A stretch of DNA of 8,661 nt from Bacteroidales bacterium (GTDB taxonomy: Bacteria; Bacteroidota; Bacteroidia; Bacteroidales; VadinHA17). Positions within the stretch are counted from its first letter, which is position 1; every line of letters begins with the position of its first letter. Made by a program: the position numbers and the translations under genes. The DNA lies in NCBI GenBank assembly GCA_017882245.1, contig JADGPV010000126.1, forward strand, positions 1 through 8,661, read 5' to 3'. Positions 1 through 6,232 of the stretch are shown in pieces. Below the pieces are notes generated by a model. It was not told where the DNA came from. It saw only the letters and a list, made by a program, of their open reading frames with translations, and searched no databases.

Positions 1-129
1 AAAACCACCAATTATTATTGGAACCCTGCGCTCACCATTCTCTTCTGCCAGGATCAAAGCATAAGCCCCGGACTGTGTCTGACTGTAAGAAATACCTATG
101 ACTTTCAGACGTATAAGGTTATTTTGCAT
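1..129 (-). CDS. Bifunctional nuclease (BFN/DUF151) family protein, N-terminal fragment
   Basis: The reading frame is open from an ATG at 127-129 to the window edge, giving 43 residues that start MQNNLIRLKVIGIS. The segment SQTQSGAYALIL followed by RRVPIIIGGF matches the start of the DUF151 domain, in which a short beta strand leads into an S-x-S/T-QSGAYALIL-like segment and then a LPIIIG-like strand. Family members were described as bifunctional nucleases acting on DNA and RNA; bacterial copies are poorly characterised and in Bacteroidota often carry a C-terminal UVR-type segment, which would lie outside this window. The gene is divergent from rplU. A TATATTTG box on the minus strand at 166-173 is a plausible promoter. 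The family call rests on a short but characteristic N-terminus; the catalytic part cannot be seen. Confidence 0.8.
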   Translation of the reverse strand, partial: MQNNLIRLKVIGISYSQTQSGAYALILAEENGERRVPIIIGGF

Positions 130-165
130 AGCAAATCTGATTTTCTGCCCGACAGGCCGATATGA

Positions 166-173
166 CAAATATA
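166..173 (-). promoter_or_regulatory. Candidate -7 box for the DUF151 gene
   Basis: On the minus strand these bases read TATATTTG, an exact match to the Bacteroidota -7 consensus TAnnTTTG. It lies 36 bases upstream of the ATG at 129. No clear TTG is seen at the matching -33 distance, and the surroundings are very AT-rich, so a chance match is possible. The same octamer precedes greA. Confidence 0.45.
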
Positions 174-249
174 TATAATATGAATCTTTATCATCCGCAG
201 GTTGAAAATTTTTATCTGCAGTTTAATGGTGATAAATTCATTCCATGGA

Positions 250-279
250 TTTGCAAATAAGTTTATTTTTATATCTTTG
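250..279 (+). promoter_or_regulatory. Promoter of rplU-rpmA (Bacteroidota type)
   Basis: TTTG at 250-253 and TATCTTTG at 272-279 match the Bacteroidota -33 and -7 elements, with an 18-base spacer. Both elements are exact matches. Transcription would begin near 284-287, leaving a 5' leader of about 88 bases before the rplU start codon at 373. Confidence 0.7.
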
Positions 280-300
280 CAGTCCGAAAAACAAAGATCC

Positions 301-344
301 GGCGGGGCAAGCAGAAGTGTCATGCAAAGATGAGCAGGACCGCC
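301..344 (+). promoter_or_regulatory. Possible structured leader of rplU mRNA
   Basis: In the leader, GGCG at 301-304 can pair with CGCC at 341-344. Inside it, GTC-A-TGC (319-325) can pair with GCA-G-GAC (334-340), with one A-G mismatch and an 8-base loop. The structure ends about 28 bases before the start codon. Ribosomal protein operons often carry autoregulatory leaders and bL21 leaders are known in other phyla, but I cannot match this one to a described family. The stems are short, so this is inference from pairing alone. Confidence 0.3.
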
Positions 345-372
345 TCACGGAGTAACATAAGAGAGATTGAAA

Positions 373-906
373 ATGTACGCAATCGTAGAAATTGCAGGTC
401 AGCAGTTCAAGGTGGAAGAAGGAAAAAAGATTTTCGTTCACCGCATGGATGTTGCTGTCGGCGAGAATGTTGAATTTGAAAAAGTTCTCCTTATCGATAA
501 TGACGGAGTGATATCCGTAGGCGAACACGTTGTAGCAGACACTGTTGTTGGCGCCACTGTCCTTTCTCACCCAAGAGGTGACAAAGTGATTATCTTCAAG
601 AAGAAAAGGAGAAAAGGATACCAGAAGAGATCCGGACACCGTCAGGATTTTACAGAGATTGAAATATTTTCAATCGGACCCAAAGGCACTCCCCGGAAGA
701 AGGCTGCACCGAAGCCGGAGAAGAAAGTTACCGAGGCCCCTGTAGTTGAAAAAACCAAGGCCGAAACCAAGAAGGCTCCTGCTAAAAAGGCAGCTGAAAA
801 GAAAACTGCAGAAAAGAAAGTCGCTGTAAAAAAAGCTCCGGTTGAGAAGAAAGCTGCAGTGAAAAAAGCTCCGGCAACTGTAAAAAAGAAACCGGCAAAA
901 AAATAA
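373..906 (+). CDS. rplU: 50S ribosomal protein L21 (bL21) with long basic C-terminal tail
   Basis: bL21 is a 23S rRNA-binding protein of the large ribosomal subunit. Residues 1-103 form the complete core: MYAIVEIAGQQFKV at the N-terminus and the characteristic basic stretch KKKRRKGYQKRSGHR (76-90) followed by DFTEIEI. The core equals the usual length of about 103 residues. Residues 104-177 are an extra tail made almost only of Lys, Ala, Pro, Glu, Val and Thr, with AVKKAP repeated at 151-156 and 162-167, resembling histone H1-like tails. I chose ATG 373 rather than the in-frame TTG at 367, because the protein then begins exactly at the family start and the purine-rich GAGAG at 361-365 lies at a usable distance. 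rpmA follows after 24 bases. A TTTG/TATCTTTG promoter lies upstream and a terminator follows rpmA, so the two genes look like one unit. Confidence 0.97.
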   Translation: MYAIVEIAGQQFKVEEGKKIFVHRMDVAVGENVEFEKVLLIDNDGVISVGEHVVADTVVGATVLSHPRGDKVIIFKKKRRKGYQKRSGHRQDFTEIEIFSIGPKGTPRKKAAPKPEKKVTEAPVVEKTKAETKKAPAKKAAEKKTAEKKVAVKKAPVEKKAAVKKAPATVKKKPAKK

Positions 907-930
907 CCGATAAGCAATAAATAACAGAAT

Positions 931-1191
931 ATGGCACACAAGAAAGGAGCCGGCAGTTCACATAACGGCCGCGAATCAGAAAGCAAACGACTTGGAGTCA
1001 AACTCTTCGGAGGTCAGATAGTCAAGGCTGGAGGCATCATAGTTCGCCAGCGCGGGACGGTACATAACCCGGGCGAAAACGTCGGCCTTGGTAAGGATCA
1101 TACTCTCTTTGCCCTGATCGACGGAACAGTGGAGTTCGTAAAAAAAAGTGATAACAAATCATATGTATCGGTAAAAGCTGTTGCCGTCTAG
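931..1191 (+). CDS. rpmA: 50S ribosomal protein L27 (bL27)
   Basis: bL27 is a large-subunit protein whose N-terminal arm reaches the peptidyl-transferase centre and contacts tRNA. The 86-residue product has the usual length and the hallmarks MAHKKGAGSSHNGRESESKRLG, KLFGGQ, RQRGT, HNPGENVGLGKDHTLFAL and DGTVEF. It begins directly with MAHKKG, so there is no cleavable N-terminal extension of the kind seen in Firmicutes. It lies 24 bases after rplU and is followed by an intrinsic terminator at 1213-1260. The rplU-rpmA pairing is nearly universal in bacteria. Nothing in the sequence looks abnormal. Confidence 0.98.
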   Translation: MAHKKGAGSSHNGRESESKRLGVKLFGGQIVKAGGIIVRQRGTVHNPGENVGLGKDHTLFALIDGTVEFVKKSDNKSYVSVKAVAV

Positions 1192-1212
1192 GTGATAATC
1201 ACTTCAGATCAT

Positions 1213-1260
1213 AACTCCTGAAAATATCCGCTTTAGCGCATCTTTTCAGGAGTTTTTGTT
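1213..1260 (+). terminator. Intrinsic terminator after rpmA
   Basis: AACTCCTGAAAA at 1213-1224 and TTTTCAGGAGTT at 1243-1254 form a perfect 12-base-pair stem, and the T-rich run continues to 1260. The 18-base apex contains a second small stem, CGC (1229-1231) with GCG (1236-1238) around TTTA. It begins 21 bases after the rpmA stop codon and separates the ribosomal protein unit from serS. Confidence 0.9.
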
Positions 1261-1299
1261 TTAATTTTACGCCGCTTTTACGCGAATAAATCTTAAAAG

Positions 1300-2574
1300 A
1301 TGCTTACCATTAACCTCCTTCGTGAACAATCCTCAACCGTCATCGACAGGCTCAGGATCAAAAACTTCGATGCCACAGATATCGTAAACCATGTGCTTGA
1401 TCTTGACCGCCGTCGCCGTGAGCTGCAGGTTGAAAGTGATGCTGTACAGGCAGAGCTGAATAACCTGTCAAAAGTGATCGGCTCCATGATGAAGGAAGGC
1501 AGAAAGGAAGATACAGAGGCCGCCAAGAAAGGTATCAGCATAATGAAAGAAAAGCAGAAACTGCTTTCCGAAAACTTCGACATGGTCAGTGAGGAGTTAC
1601 AGAAGGAGCTTATCAGACTGCCTAACCTGCCTCATCCGGCGGTAGCTCCGGGTAAAACCCCGGAAGATAACGTCATCGTTCGCAGCGGAGGCCGCCTGCC
1701 TGAGCTTCAGCCTGATGCGCTTCCGCACTGGGACCTCATAAAAAAATATGACATCATCGACTTTGACCTGGGAATAAAGATCACAGGTGCAGGCTTTCCG
1801 GTCTATAAAGGCAAAGGCGCCAGACTACAGAGAGCACTGATAAACTTCTTCCTTGATGAAGGCGGCAAGGCAGGATACCGTGAGATTGAACCCCCTATAT
1901 TAGTTAATGAAGATTCCGGCTTCGGAACAGGCCAGTTGCCTGATAAGGAAGGCCAGATGTATCATGTGGGCATCGACAATCTTTATATGATCCCTACTGC
2001 TGAAGTTCCGATAACCAACATCTACCGTGACGTAATCCTTGACGCCGCAGACCTGCCGGTACGCAATGTGGGCTATACGCCCTGCTTCCGCCGTGAGGCA
2101 GGCTCGTGGGGAGCACATGTTAGGGGACTGAACAGGCTCCATCAGTTTGACAAGGTGGAGATCGTGCAGATCGCGCATCCTGACACATCCTACGAATCCC
2201 TTGAAGAAATGGTGAAGCATGTCGAGAGCCTCCTGGTTAAGCTTGAACTGCCGTACCGCATCGTACGACTGTGTGGCGGTGATATGTCGTTCACCTCTGC
2301 CATGACATACGACTTTGAAGTTTATTCTGCTGCACAACAGCGCTGGCTGGAGGTTAGCTCCACATCCAACTTCGAAGCCTTCCAGGCCAACAGACTCAAG
2401 TGTCGTTTCAGGGAGAAGGGCGCCAAACAAACTACCCTCTGCCATACGCTTAACGGAAGCGCGTTGGCGCTGCCGCGCATCGTTGCTGCACTTCTTGAAA
2501 ACAACCAGACACCTCAGGGTGTAAAAATGCCTGCCGTCCTGGTGCCGTATACCGGCTTTGAAATGATCAGCTGA
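1300..2574 (+). CDS. serS: Serine--tRNA ligase (seryl-tRNA synthetase, class II)
   Basis: The enzyme attaches serine to tRNA-Ser using ATP, by way of seryl-adenylate. At 424 residues it is a normal bacterial length. Residues 1 to about 105 form the charged N-terminal arm (LDRRRRELQVESDAVQAEL, later KEKQKLLSENFD), the antiparallel coiled coil that grips the long variable arm of tRNA-Ser. The catalytic domain shows TAEVP (233-237, serine pocket), motif 2 FRREAGS (263-269), EVSSTSNFEAFQANR (351-365) and motif 3 LNGSALALPR (384-393). The start MLTINLLRE is typical of Bacteroidota homologues. It follows the rpmA terminator. I see no convincing promoter between 1261 and 1299, so it may use an atypical one or partial read-through. 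The transporter gene downstream starts 4 bases after the stop. Confidence 0.98.
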   Translation: MLTINLLREQSSTVIDRLRIKNFDATDIVNHVLDLDRRRRELQVESDAVQAELNNLSKVIGSMMKEGRKEDTEAAKKGISIMKEKQKLLSENFDMVSEELQKELIRLPNLPHPAVAPGKTPEDNVIVRSGGRLPELQPDALPHWDLIKKYDIIDFDLGIKITGAGFPVYKGKGARLQRALINFFLDEGGKAGYREIEPPILVNEDSGFGTGQLPDKEGQMYHVGIDNLYMIPTAEVPITNIYRDVILDAADLPVRNVGYTPCFRREAGSWGAHVRGLNRLHQFDKVEIVQIAHPDTSYESLEEMVKHVESLLVKLELPYRIVRLCGGDMSFTSAMTYDFEVYSAAQQRWLEVSSTSNFEAFQANRLKCRFREKGAKQTTLCHTLNGSALALPRIVAALLENNQTPQGVKMPAVLVPYTGFEMIS

Positions 2575-2578
2575 CAGG

Positions 2579-3469
2579 ATGAAGAAGAGCTCACAGGCAT
2601 TTATTTATGCAGCTCTTTCGGTTATCCTGTGGGGAACGATCCCTACCGCCTTTAAAATAGCACTGTCGGAATTGAGCATCGTTACTATGCTTGGTATTAC
2701 CACGATTGTGTCAACAGTAGTGCTGTTCCTGATAGTTGCAACCACCGGAAAGCTGAAGCAGCTCCGGGAGATGACCGGGAAGGAAATAATGTGGTCAGCG
2801 CTGCTCGGGCTGATCAATCCAGTTGGTTATTACCTCATGCTTCTGACAGCCTACAGCCGCTTGCCCGGACAGGTGGCCCAGCCGATTAATATGATATGGC
2901 CGATTATCCTGGTTTTCTTTTCAATACCGTTATTGCATCAGCGCATCCCCTCACGCAGCTTCATTGCACTGCTGATAAGCCTGATAGGTGTTTACATTAT
3001 AGCCTCTCAGGGTGATCCCCTGCATCCCGGCAGGTCAGACACAGCCGGCGTGGTGCTGGCACTTGTCAGCGGCATATTGTGGGCTCTTTACTTCGTGCTG
3101 AACGTCCGCGACCGGCGTGACGAGGCTGTGAAACTCTTCACAAACTTCCTCTTCGGAGCCTTTTACCTATTCATTCTGATGCTCTTCAGTGGATCATTCA
3201 GTGAAGAAATAAGCATCAGGGGAGCGGCAGCATCAGTTTACTGCGGCATCTTTGAGATGGGTATTACATTCTGGCTCTGGCTAAGAGCACTGCAGCTGGC
3301 TGAGACAACCGACAGGGTCAGCAACCTGATCTATTTCGCACCTTTCATCTCAATGATACTCCTTCATTTCATCATTGGCGAACCCGTATATTATACCACT
3401 CCTGTGGGTCTTCTCTTTATCATCGGCAGTGTCATCTGCCAGAACAGGGGTCTCCGGACTAAACATTAA
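2579..3469 (+). CDS. EamA-type transporter of the drug/metabolite (DMT) superfamily
   Basis: This is an inner-membrane protein of 296 residues with ten predicted membrane segments, roughly at 8-28, 34-54, 70-92, 98-118, 126-145, 155-175, 185-204, 216-236, 246-268 and 272-288. It is arranged as two EamA halves of five segments. Family signs are ILWGTIPTAFKIAL in segment 1, the loop RLPGQVAQPINMIWP before segment 4, the start of the second half GILWALYFVLNVRDRR, and GEPVYYTTPVG before the last segment. EamA proteins export or import small metabolites such as amino acids, nucleosides or sugars; the substrate cannot be told from sequence. ATG 2579 lies 4 bases after serS, so the two are probably cotranscribed, but a functional link to seryl-tRNA synthesis is not implied. 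Confidence 0.9.
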   Translation: MKKSSQAFIYAALSVILWGTIPTAFKIALSELSIVTMLGITTIVSTVVLFLIVATTGKLKQLREMTGKEIMWSALLGLINPVGYYLMLLTAYSRLPGQVAQPINMIWPIILVFFSIPLLHQRIPSRSFIALLISLIGVYIIASQGDPLHPGRSDTAGVVLALVSGILWALYFVLNVRDRRDEAVKLFTNFLFGAFYLFILMLFSGSFSEEISIRGAAASVYCGIFEMGITFWLWLRALQLAETTDRVSNLIYFAPFISMILLHFIIGEPVYYTTPVGLLFIIGSVICQNRGLRTKH

Positions 3470-3484
3470 CGGCATATTATTTGT

Positions 3485-3492
3485 TACTTTTG
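3485..3492 (+). promoter_or_regulatory. Candidate -7 box for the S41 peptidase-ruvC unit
   Basis: TACTTTTG matches TAnnTTTG exactly and lies 19 bases upstream of the ATG at 3512, in the 42-base gap after the transporter gene. There is no good TTG at the -33 distance. Its position suggests the peptidase lipoprotein and ruvC are transcribed separately from serS. Confidence 0.45.
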
Positions 3493-3511
3493 CATAGAAA
3501 TCAATCTGAAA

Positions 3512-4861
3512 ATGAAAAAAATACTTCTTGTAACAGCCATTCTCATTCCTCTTATAACAGGCTGCAAGAAAGATCCCGATCCGGTAAATGAACAGACTCT
3601 TGCCGAGAATGCACGTGACGGTCTGTATGATCTTATGCAGGTTATGTACCTGTGGAACGATAAGATGCCAACTGTCAAGGCCTCAGACTATCCGGGGCCG
3701 GCAGAGATGCTGGAGGCGTTGAGATACAAACCAAAAGATATATACAGCGTCGTTATGACCTGGGACGATTTCCTGGCATTTATGCAGGGGAGCGTAGAAG
3801 GTCGTCACGGAATCACTCTGAGCCTGGATACGGCTGATGTAGTAAGAGTAGTAACCCTTTATAAGAACTCTGATTTGTGGCCAATGGGTGTAAGAAGAGG
3901 CTGGATCGTTAAAAAGGTCAACGGCGTTGATCTGGCCCCACTGTTTATCAACGCTGTTGCCACCCGCAACTGGACAGCTTACGATAACCTCATGGGACCA
4001 GCCACAGTAGGTGTAACAAACTCCTTCCTTTTTCAGAAACCCGATGGGACAGAGGTGACTTACTCCTCTACAAAATCTTCGTTTACAATGAATTCCGTAA
4101 CGGCATCTGATGTCCTTGACCTTCCCTCCGGGAAGACAGGCTATCTCTGCTTTGAAGCCTTCATCGATCCGTCTCCGGCTGAACTTGATGAAGCCTTTGC
4201 TTTTTTTAAGGCAAACAATGTCACTGATCTGATAATTGACCTCCGCTATAACGGTGGTGGCGATATGGAAGTAGCACAGCAGCTTGCAAGCCTGGTGATG
4301 AAACAGGAAGATACGACTAAAATATGTTACAAGCTCAAATATAACAGCACCGTCAGCGCCAGTTGGGATGAAACCTATAATTTCACTAAAACCGCGAACC
4401 CTCTTGGACTTGACCGGGTAGTATTCATAACCACTCGCGGTACGGCATCCGCCAGCGAAGTTGTCATCAGCAGCCTGAAGCCGTATATCTCAGTTTCACT
4501 TGTTGGTGATACCACCTTCGGCAAGCCTGTAGGTATGAATATATTTGGTTTTCCCTTCCCGACAACCAGCGTTCCTGAACCTGACTATAAATATGTCTTT
4601 GCCCCGATAACATTTGAGTTCGTCAACGCCTCTGACTGGGGAGGTTTTTACGACGGTATTATCCCTGATGTACTTGCAAATGACGACATAACTCGTGACT
4701 TTGGCGATCCTGAAGAGCTTTCACTCAAAGCAGCAATAGCCATTCTTGAGGGCACAAAAGCCGCCCCGGCTGTCCCGTTCAGGCGTAATACCATTGTTAC
4801 TGAAGGAAGTCCCTTGCCGGCCGGTCTTTTTCTCAGGTCTCCGAAACCATTCACGAAGTGA
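3512..4861 (+). CDS. S41-family (C-terminal processing) serine peptidase, lipoprotein
   Basis: This is a 449-residue secreted peptidase. Residues 1-17 are a lipoprotein signal ending in the lipobox LITG-C18, so the protein is probably lipid-anchored in the envelope. Residues 35-95 resemble the helical N-terminal segment seen in Bacteroidota S41 proteins (VMYLWNDKMP). A PDZ-like region spans about 98-180 (HGITLSL, MGVRRGWIVKKVNGVDL). The catalytic domain follows, with DLRYNGGG (243-250), TASASE containing the likely nucleophile Ser313, and TTFGK with Lys338. The Ser-to-Lys spacing of 25 equals that of the Ser430/Lys455 dyad of E. coli Prc. FYDGIIPD (379-386) resembles the usual C-terminal S41 motif. 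The substrate is unknown. The stop codon overlaps the GTG start of ruvC by 4 bases. Confidence 0.93.
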   Translation: MKKILLVTAILIPLITGCKKDPDPVNEQTLAENARDGLYDLMQVMYLWNDKMPTVKASDYPGPAEMLEALRYKPKDIYSVVMTWDDFLAFMQGSVEGRHGITLSLDTADVVRVVTLYKNSDLWPMGVRRGWIVKKVNGVDLAPLFINAVATRNWTAYDNLMGPATVGVTNSFLFQKPDGTEVTYSSTKSSFTMNSVTASDVLDLPSGKTGYLCFEAFIDPSPAELDEAFAFFKANNVTDLIIDLRYNGGGDMEVAQQLASLVMKQEDTTKICYKLKYNSTVSASWDETYNFTKTANPLGLDRVVFITTRGTASASEVVISSLKPYISVSLVGDTTFGKPVGMNIFGFPFPTTSVPEPDYKYVFAPITFEFVNASDWGGFYDGIIPDVLANDDITRDFGDPEELSLKAAIAILEGTKAAPAVPFRRNTIVTEGSPLPAGLFLRSPKPFTK

Positions 4862-5421
4862 AGAACAGTCAGGATGAAAGGATCATACTTGGCATTGACC
4901 CCGGAACAACTGTCACTGGCTATGGTCTGATAAGTGTGGCCGGAAAGACGCCTTCTCTTATTACTTTGGGTATCATAGATCTGAGGAAGAAAACAGACCA
5001 CTTCCAGAAAATACGAACCGTTTTTGAGGAAACGCTAAAACTTATCGACCGTTATCATCCTGATGAGTTTGCCGTTGAGGCTCCATTTTACGGTAAGAAT
5101 ATACAGAGCATGCTGAAACTCGGGAGGGCTCAGGGAGCAGCAATATCAGCAGCTCTCTACCGTGACCTCCCTGTCTTTGAGTATGCACCCAGGATGATCA
5201 AGATGTCAATCACCGGGCAGGGTCAGGCAAGCAAGGAACAGGTGGCTACAATGCTGAGGACCATTCTTTCATTCCATGATAAAAAGCTTCTGCTGGATGC
5301 TACTGATGCTCTTGGTGCGGCACTGTGCCATTTCTACCAGAGTGGTAAACCTGCTTCCGTTAAAGGTTCCGGGAGCTGGGAGAACTTCATCAGGAAGAAC
5401 AGCGACAGGGTCAAAGAGTAA
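4858..5421 (+). CDS. ruvC: Crossover junction endodeoxyribonuclease RuvC
   Basis: RuvC is the dimeric Holliday-junction resolvase that cuts junctions symmetrically together with RuvAB during recombination repair. The 187-residue product is close to the usual 160-190. All four catalytic acidic positions of the RNase H-like fold are present: Asp14 in GIDPGTTVTGYG, Glu74 in AVEAPFYGKN, and Asp147 and Asp150 in DATDALGAALCH, with His158 eight residues later. SMLKLGRAQGA and GQASKEQV are further family signatures. The start is GTG at 4858, sharing GTGA with the TGA of the upstream peptidase gene, which points to translational coupling; no ATG lies in a better place. The last 11 bases overlap the 3' end of comF on the other strand. 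ruvA and ruvB are not in the window. Confidence 0.97.
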   Translation: MKNSQDERIILGIDPGTTVTGYGLISVAGKTPSLITLGIIDLRKKTDHFQKIRTVFEETLKLIDRYHPDEFAVEAPFYGKNIQSMLKLGRAQGAAISAALYRDLPVFEYAPRMIKMSITGQGQASKEQVATMLRTILSFHDKKLLLDATDALGAALCHFYQSGKPASVKGSGSWENFIRKNSDRVKE

Positions 5422-6139
5422 GCTTCTGTGCCGCTGCCAGCGCAACAATGCTCACCTTTACTTCACCTGCTTCATGCAGCGCATTGACGCAGGCCTCCAT
5501 TGTTGATCCTGTCGTGATGACATCATCAACGACGAGGATATGTTTACCTCTGACCTCCTGCGGCTCAGGAACAAAAAACAGACCCTTTACATTCTCCCAT
5601 CTCTCATATCTGCCTCGTTTTGTCTGCGAATCTGTCTGCTCAATGCGCCTGATGATGTTGTTTTTCACGGTTACCTTTGTTGCCTCAGACAGGCCGTACG
5701 CAATATATTCGCTTTGGTTATAACCCCTTTTTCTCTGGCGTGCCGGGTGCAGCGGCACGGGAACAATGATATCTATATCGTGCATAAATCCGCTCTCAGA
5801 CAAGATAGTTCCATAAAGCTCTCCCAGCATCTTCCCTATCTCTTTTCTCCCGCTGTATTTCAATGCATATATCAGCTTTCTTATCCTGCTTCCCCGGTTA
5901 TAGACGGAAAAAGCTGCCGCACGCTCTATCATGCATCTTCCCCAGAAAGCCTGTTCAAGCGGGTTGTCACGCCTCAGGTGAAAATCCGTCCTGGCCATCG
6001 ATAGAAGGCATTCGGTGCAGAGCACTTTCTCGCCACGTACCAGGTGTACGCTGCAGGCAAGGCACAGACGTGGAAAAAAGAGACTCAGAAAATCGTCACC
6101 AATATCTTTAATATGAGACACTTCACAGCGAGAAATCAC
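5411..6139 (-). CDS. comF: ComF family protein (phosphoribosyltransferase-like)
   Basis: ComF-type proteins combine a zinc finger with a type I phosphoribosyltransferase fold and are linked to uptake of transforming DNA in competent species; outside those their role is unclear. The 242-residue product shows C26-x2-C29 and C41-x2-C44 (zinc site), LIYALKYSGRKE (89-100), VPVPLHPARQRKRGYNQSE (126-144, the ComF signature), QTKRGRYERWENV (172-184), and the PRPP-binding loop VVDDVITTGST (203-213). The longest frame starts at GTG 6139; no ATG lies between it and the upstream in-frame stop. A second GTG at 6119-6121 would cost six residues and leave all motifs. A TATCTTTA near-match to the -7 box at 6142-6149 would put the transcript start close to 6139, which favours a later start. 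It is convergent with ruvC. Confidence 0.93.
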   Translation of the reverse strand: MISRCEVSHIKDIGDDFLSLFFPRLCLACSVHLVRGEKVLCTECLLSMARTDFHLRRDNPLEQAFWGRCMIERAAAFSVYNRGSRIRKLIYALKYSGRKEIGKMLGELYGTILSESGFMHDIDIIVPVPLHPARQRKRGYNQSEYIAYGLSEATKVTVKNNIIRRIEQTDSQTKRGRYERWENVKGLFFVPEPQEVRGKHILVVDDVITTGSTMEACVNALHEAGEVKVSIVALAAAQKLTL

Positions 6140-6232
6140 TGTAAAGATATGACATATGGGAAATATTCTTTTTAGATTGGTAAAACATTTTTATCTGCCA
6201 GATGACAGGGGTTTTTTTTATTTCAGATTGTT

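Noticed and set aside
162..260. Small plus-strand open frame of 32 codons (starting MTNIYNMNLYH) upstream of rplU
   Set aside because: It lies across the divergent promoter region, has no ribosome binding site or recognisable content, and ends inside the predicted -33 region of rplU, upstream of the transcript start.
238..639. Minus-strand open frame opposite rplU
   Set aside because: It lies antisense to a well-supported ribosomal protein gene and its translation resembles no family; it is a shadow of the rplU reading frame.
642..1001. Long minus-strand open frames rich in Phe opposite the rplU tail
   Set aside because: Phe/Ala/Ser richness is what antisense translation of Lys codons (AAA/AAG) gives; no independent support.
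1262..1269. TAATTTTA as a -7 box for serS
   Set aside because: It differs from TAnnTTTG at the last base, and the -33 position would fall in the rpmA terminator with no TTG there.
1900..2445. 181-codon minus-strand frame inside serS
   Set aside because: It is fully covered by the conserved catalytic domain of serS in the other strand and shows no domain of its own.
5448..6111. Several plus-strand frames opposite comF
   Set aside because: comF carries all expected motifs on the minus strand; the plus-strand frames have no recognisable motifs.
6191..6218. Hairpin plus T8 run that could be an intrinsic terminator between HIT and comF
   Set aside because: The T-run is on the plus strand, while both neighbours are read from the minus strand. 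The stem is only 5 pairs and needs a G-U pair that exists only in minus-strand RNA, so hairpin and T-run do not work together.
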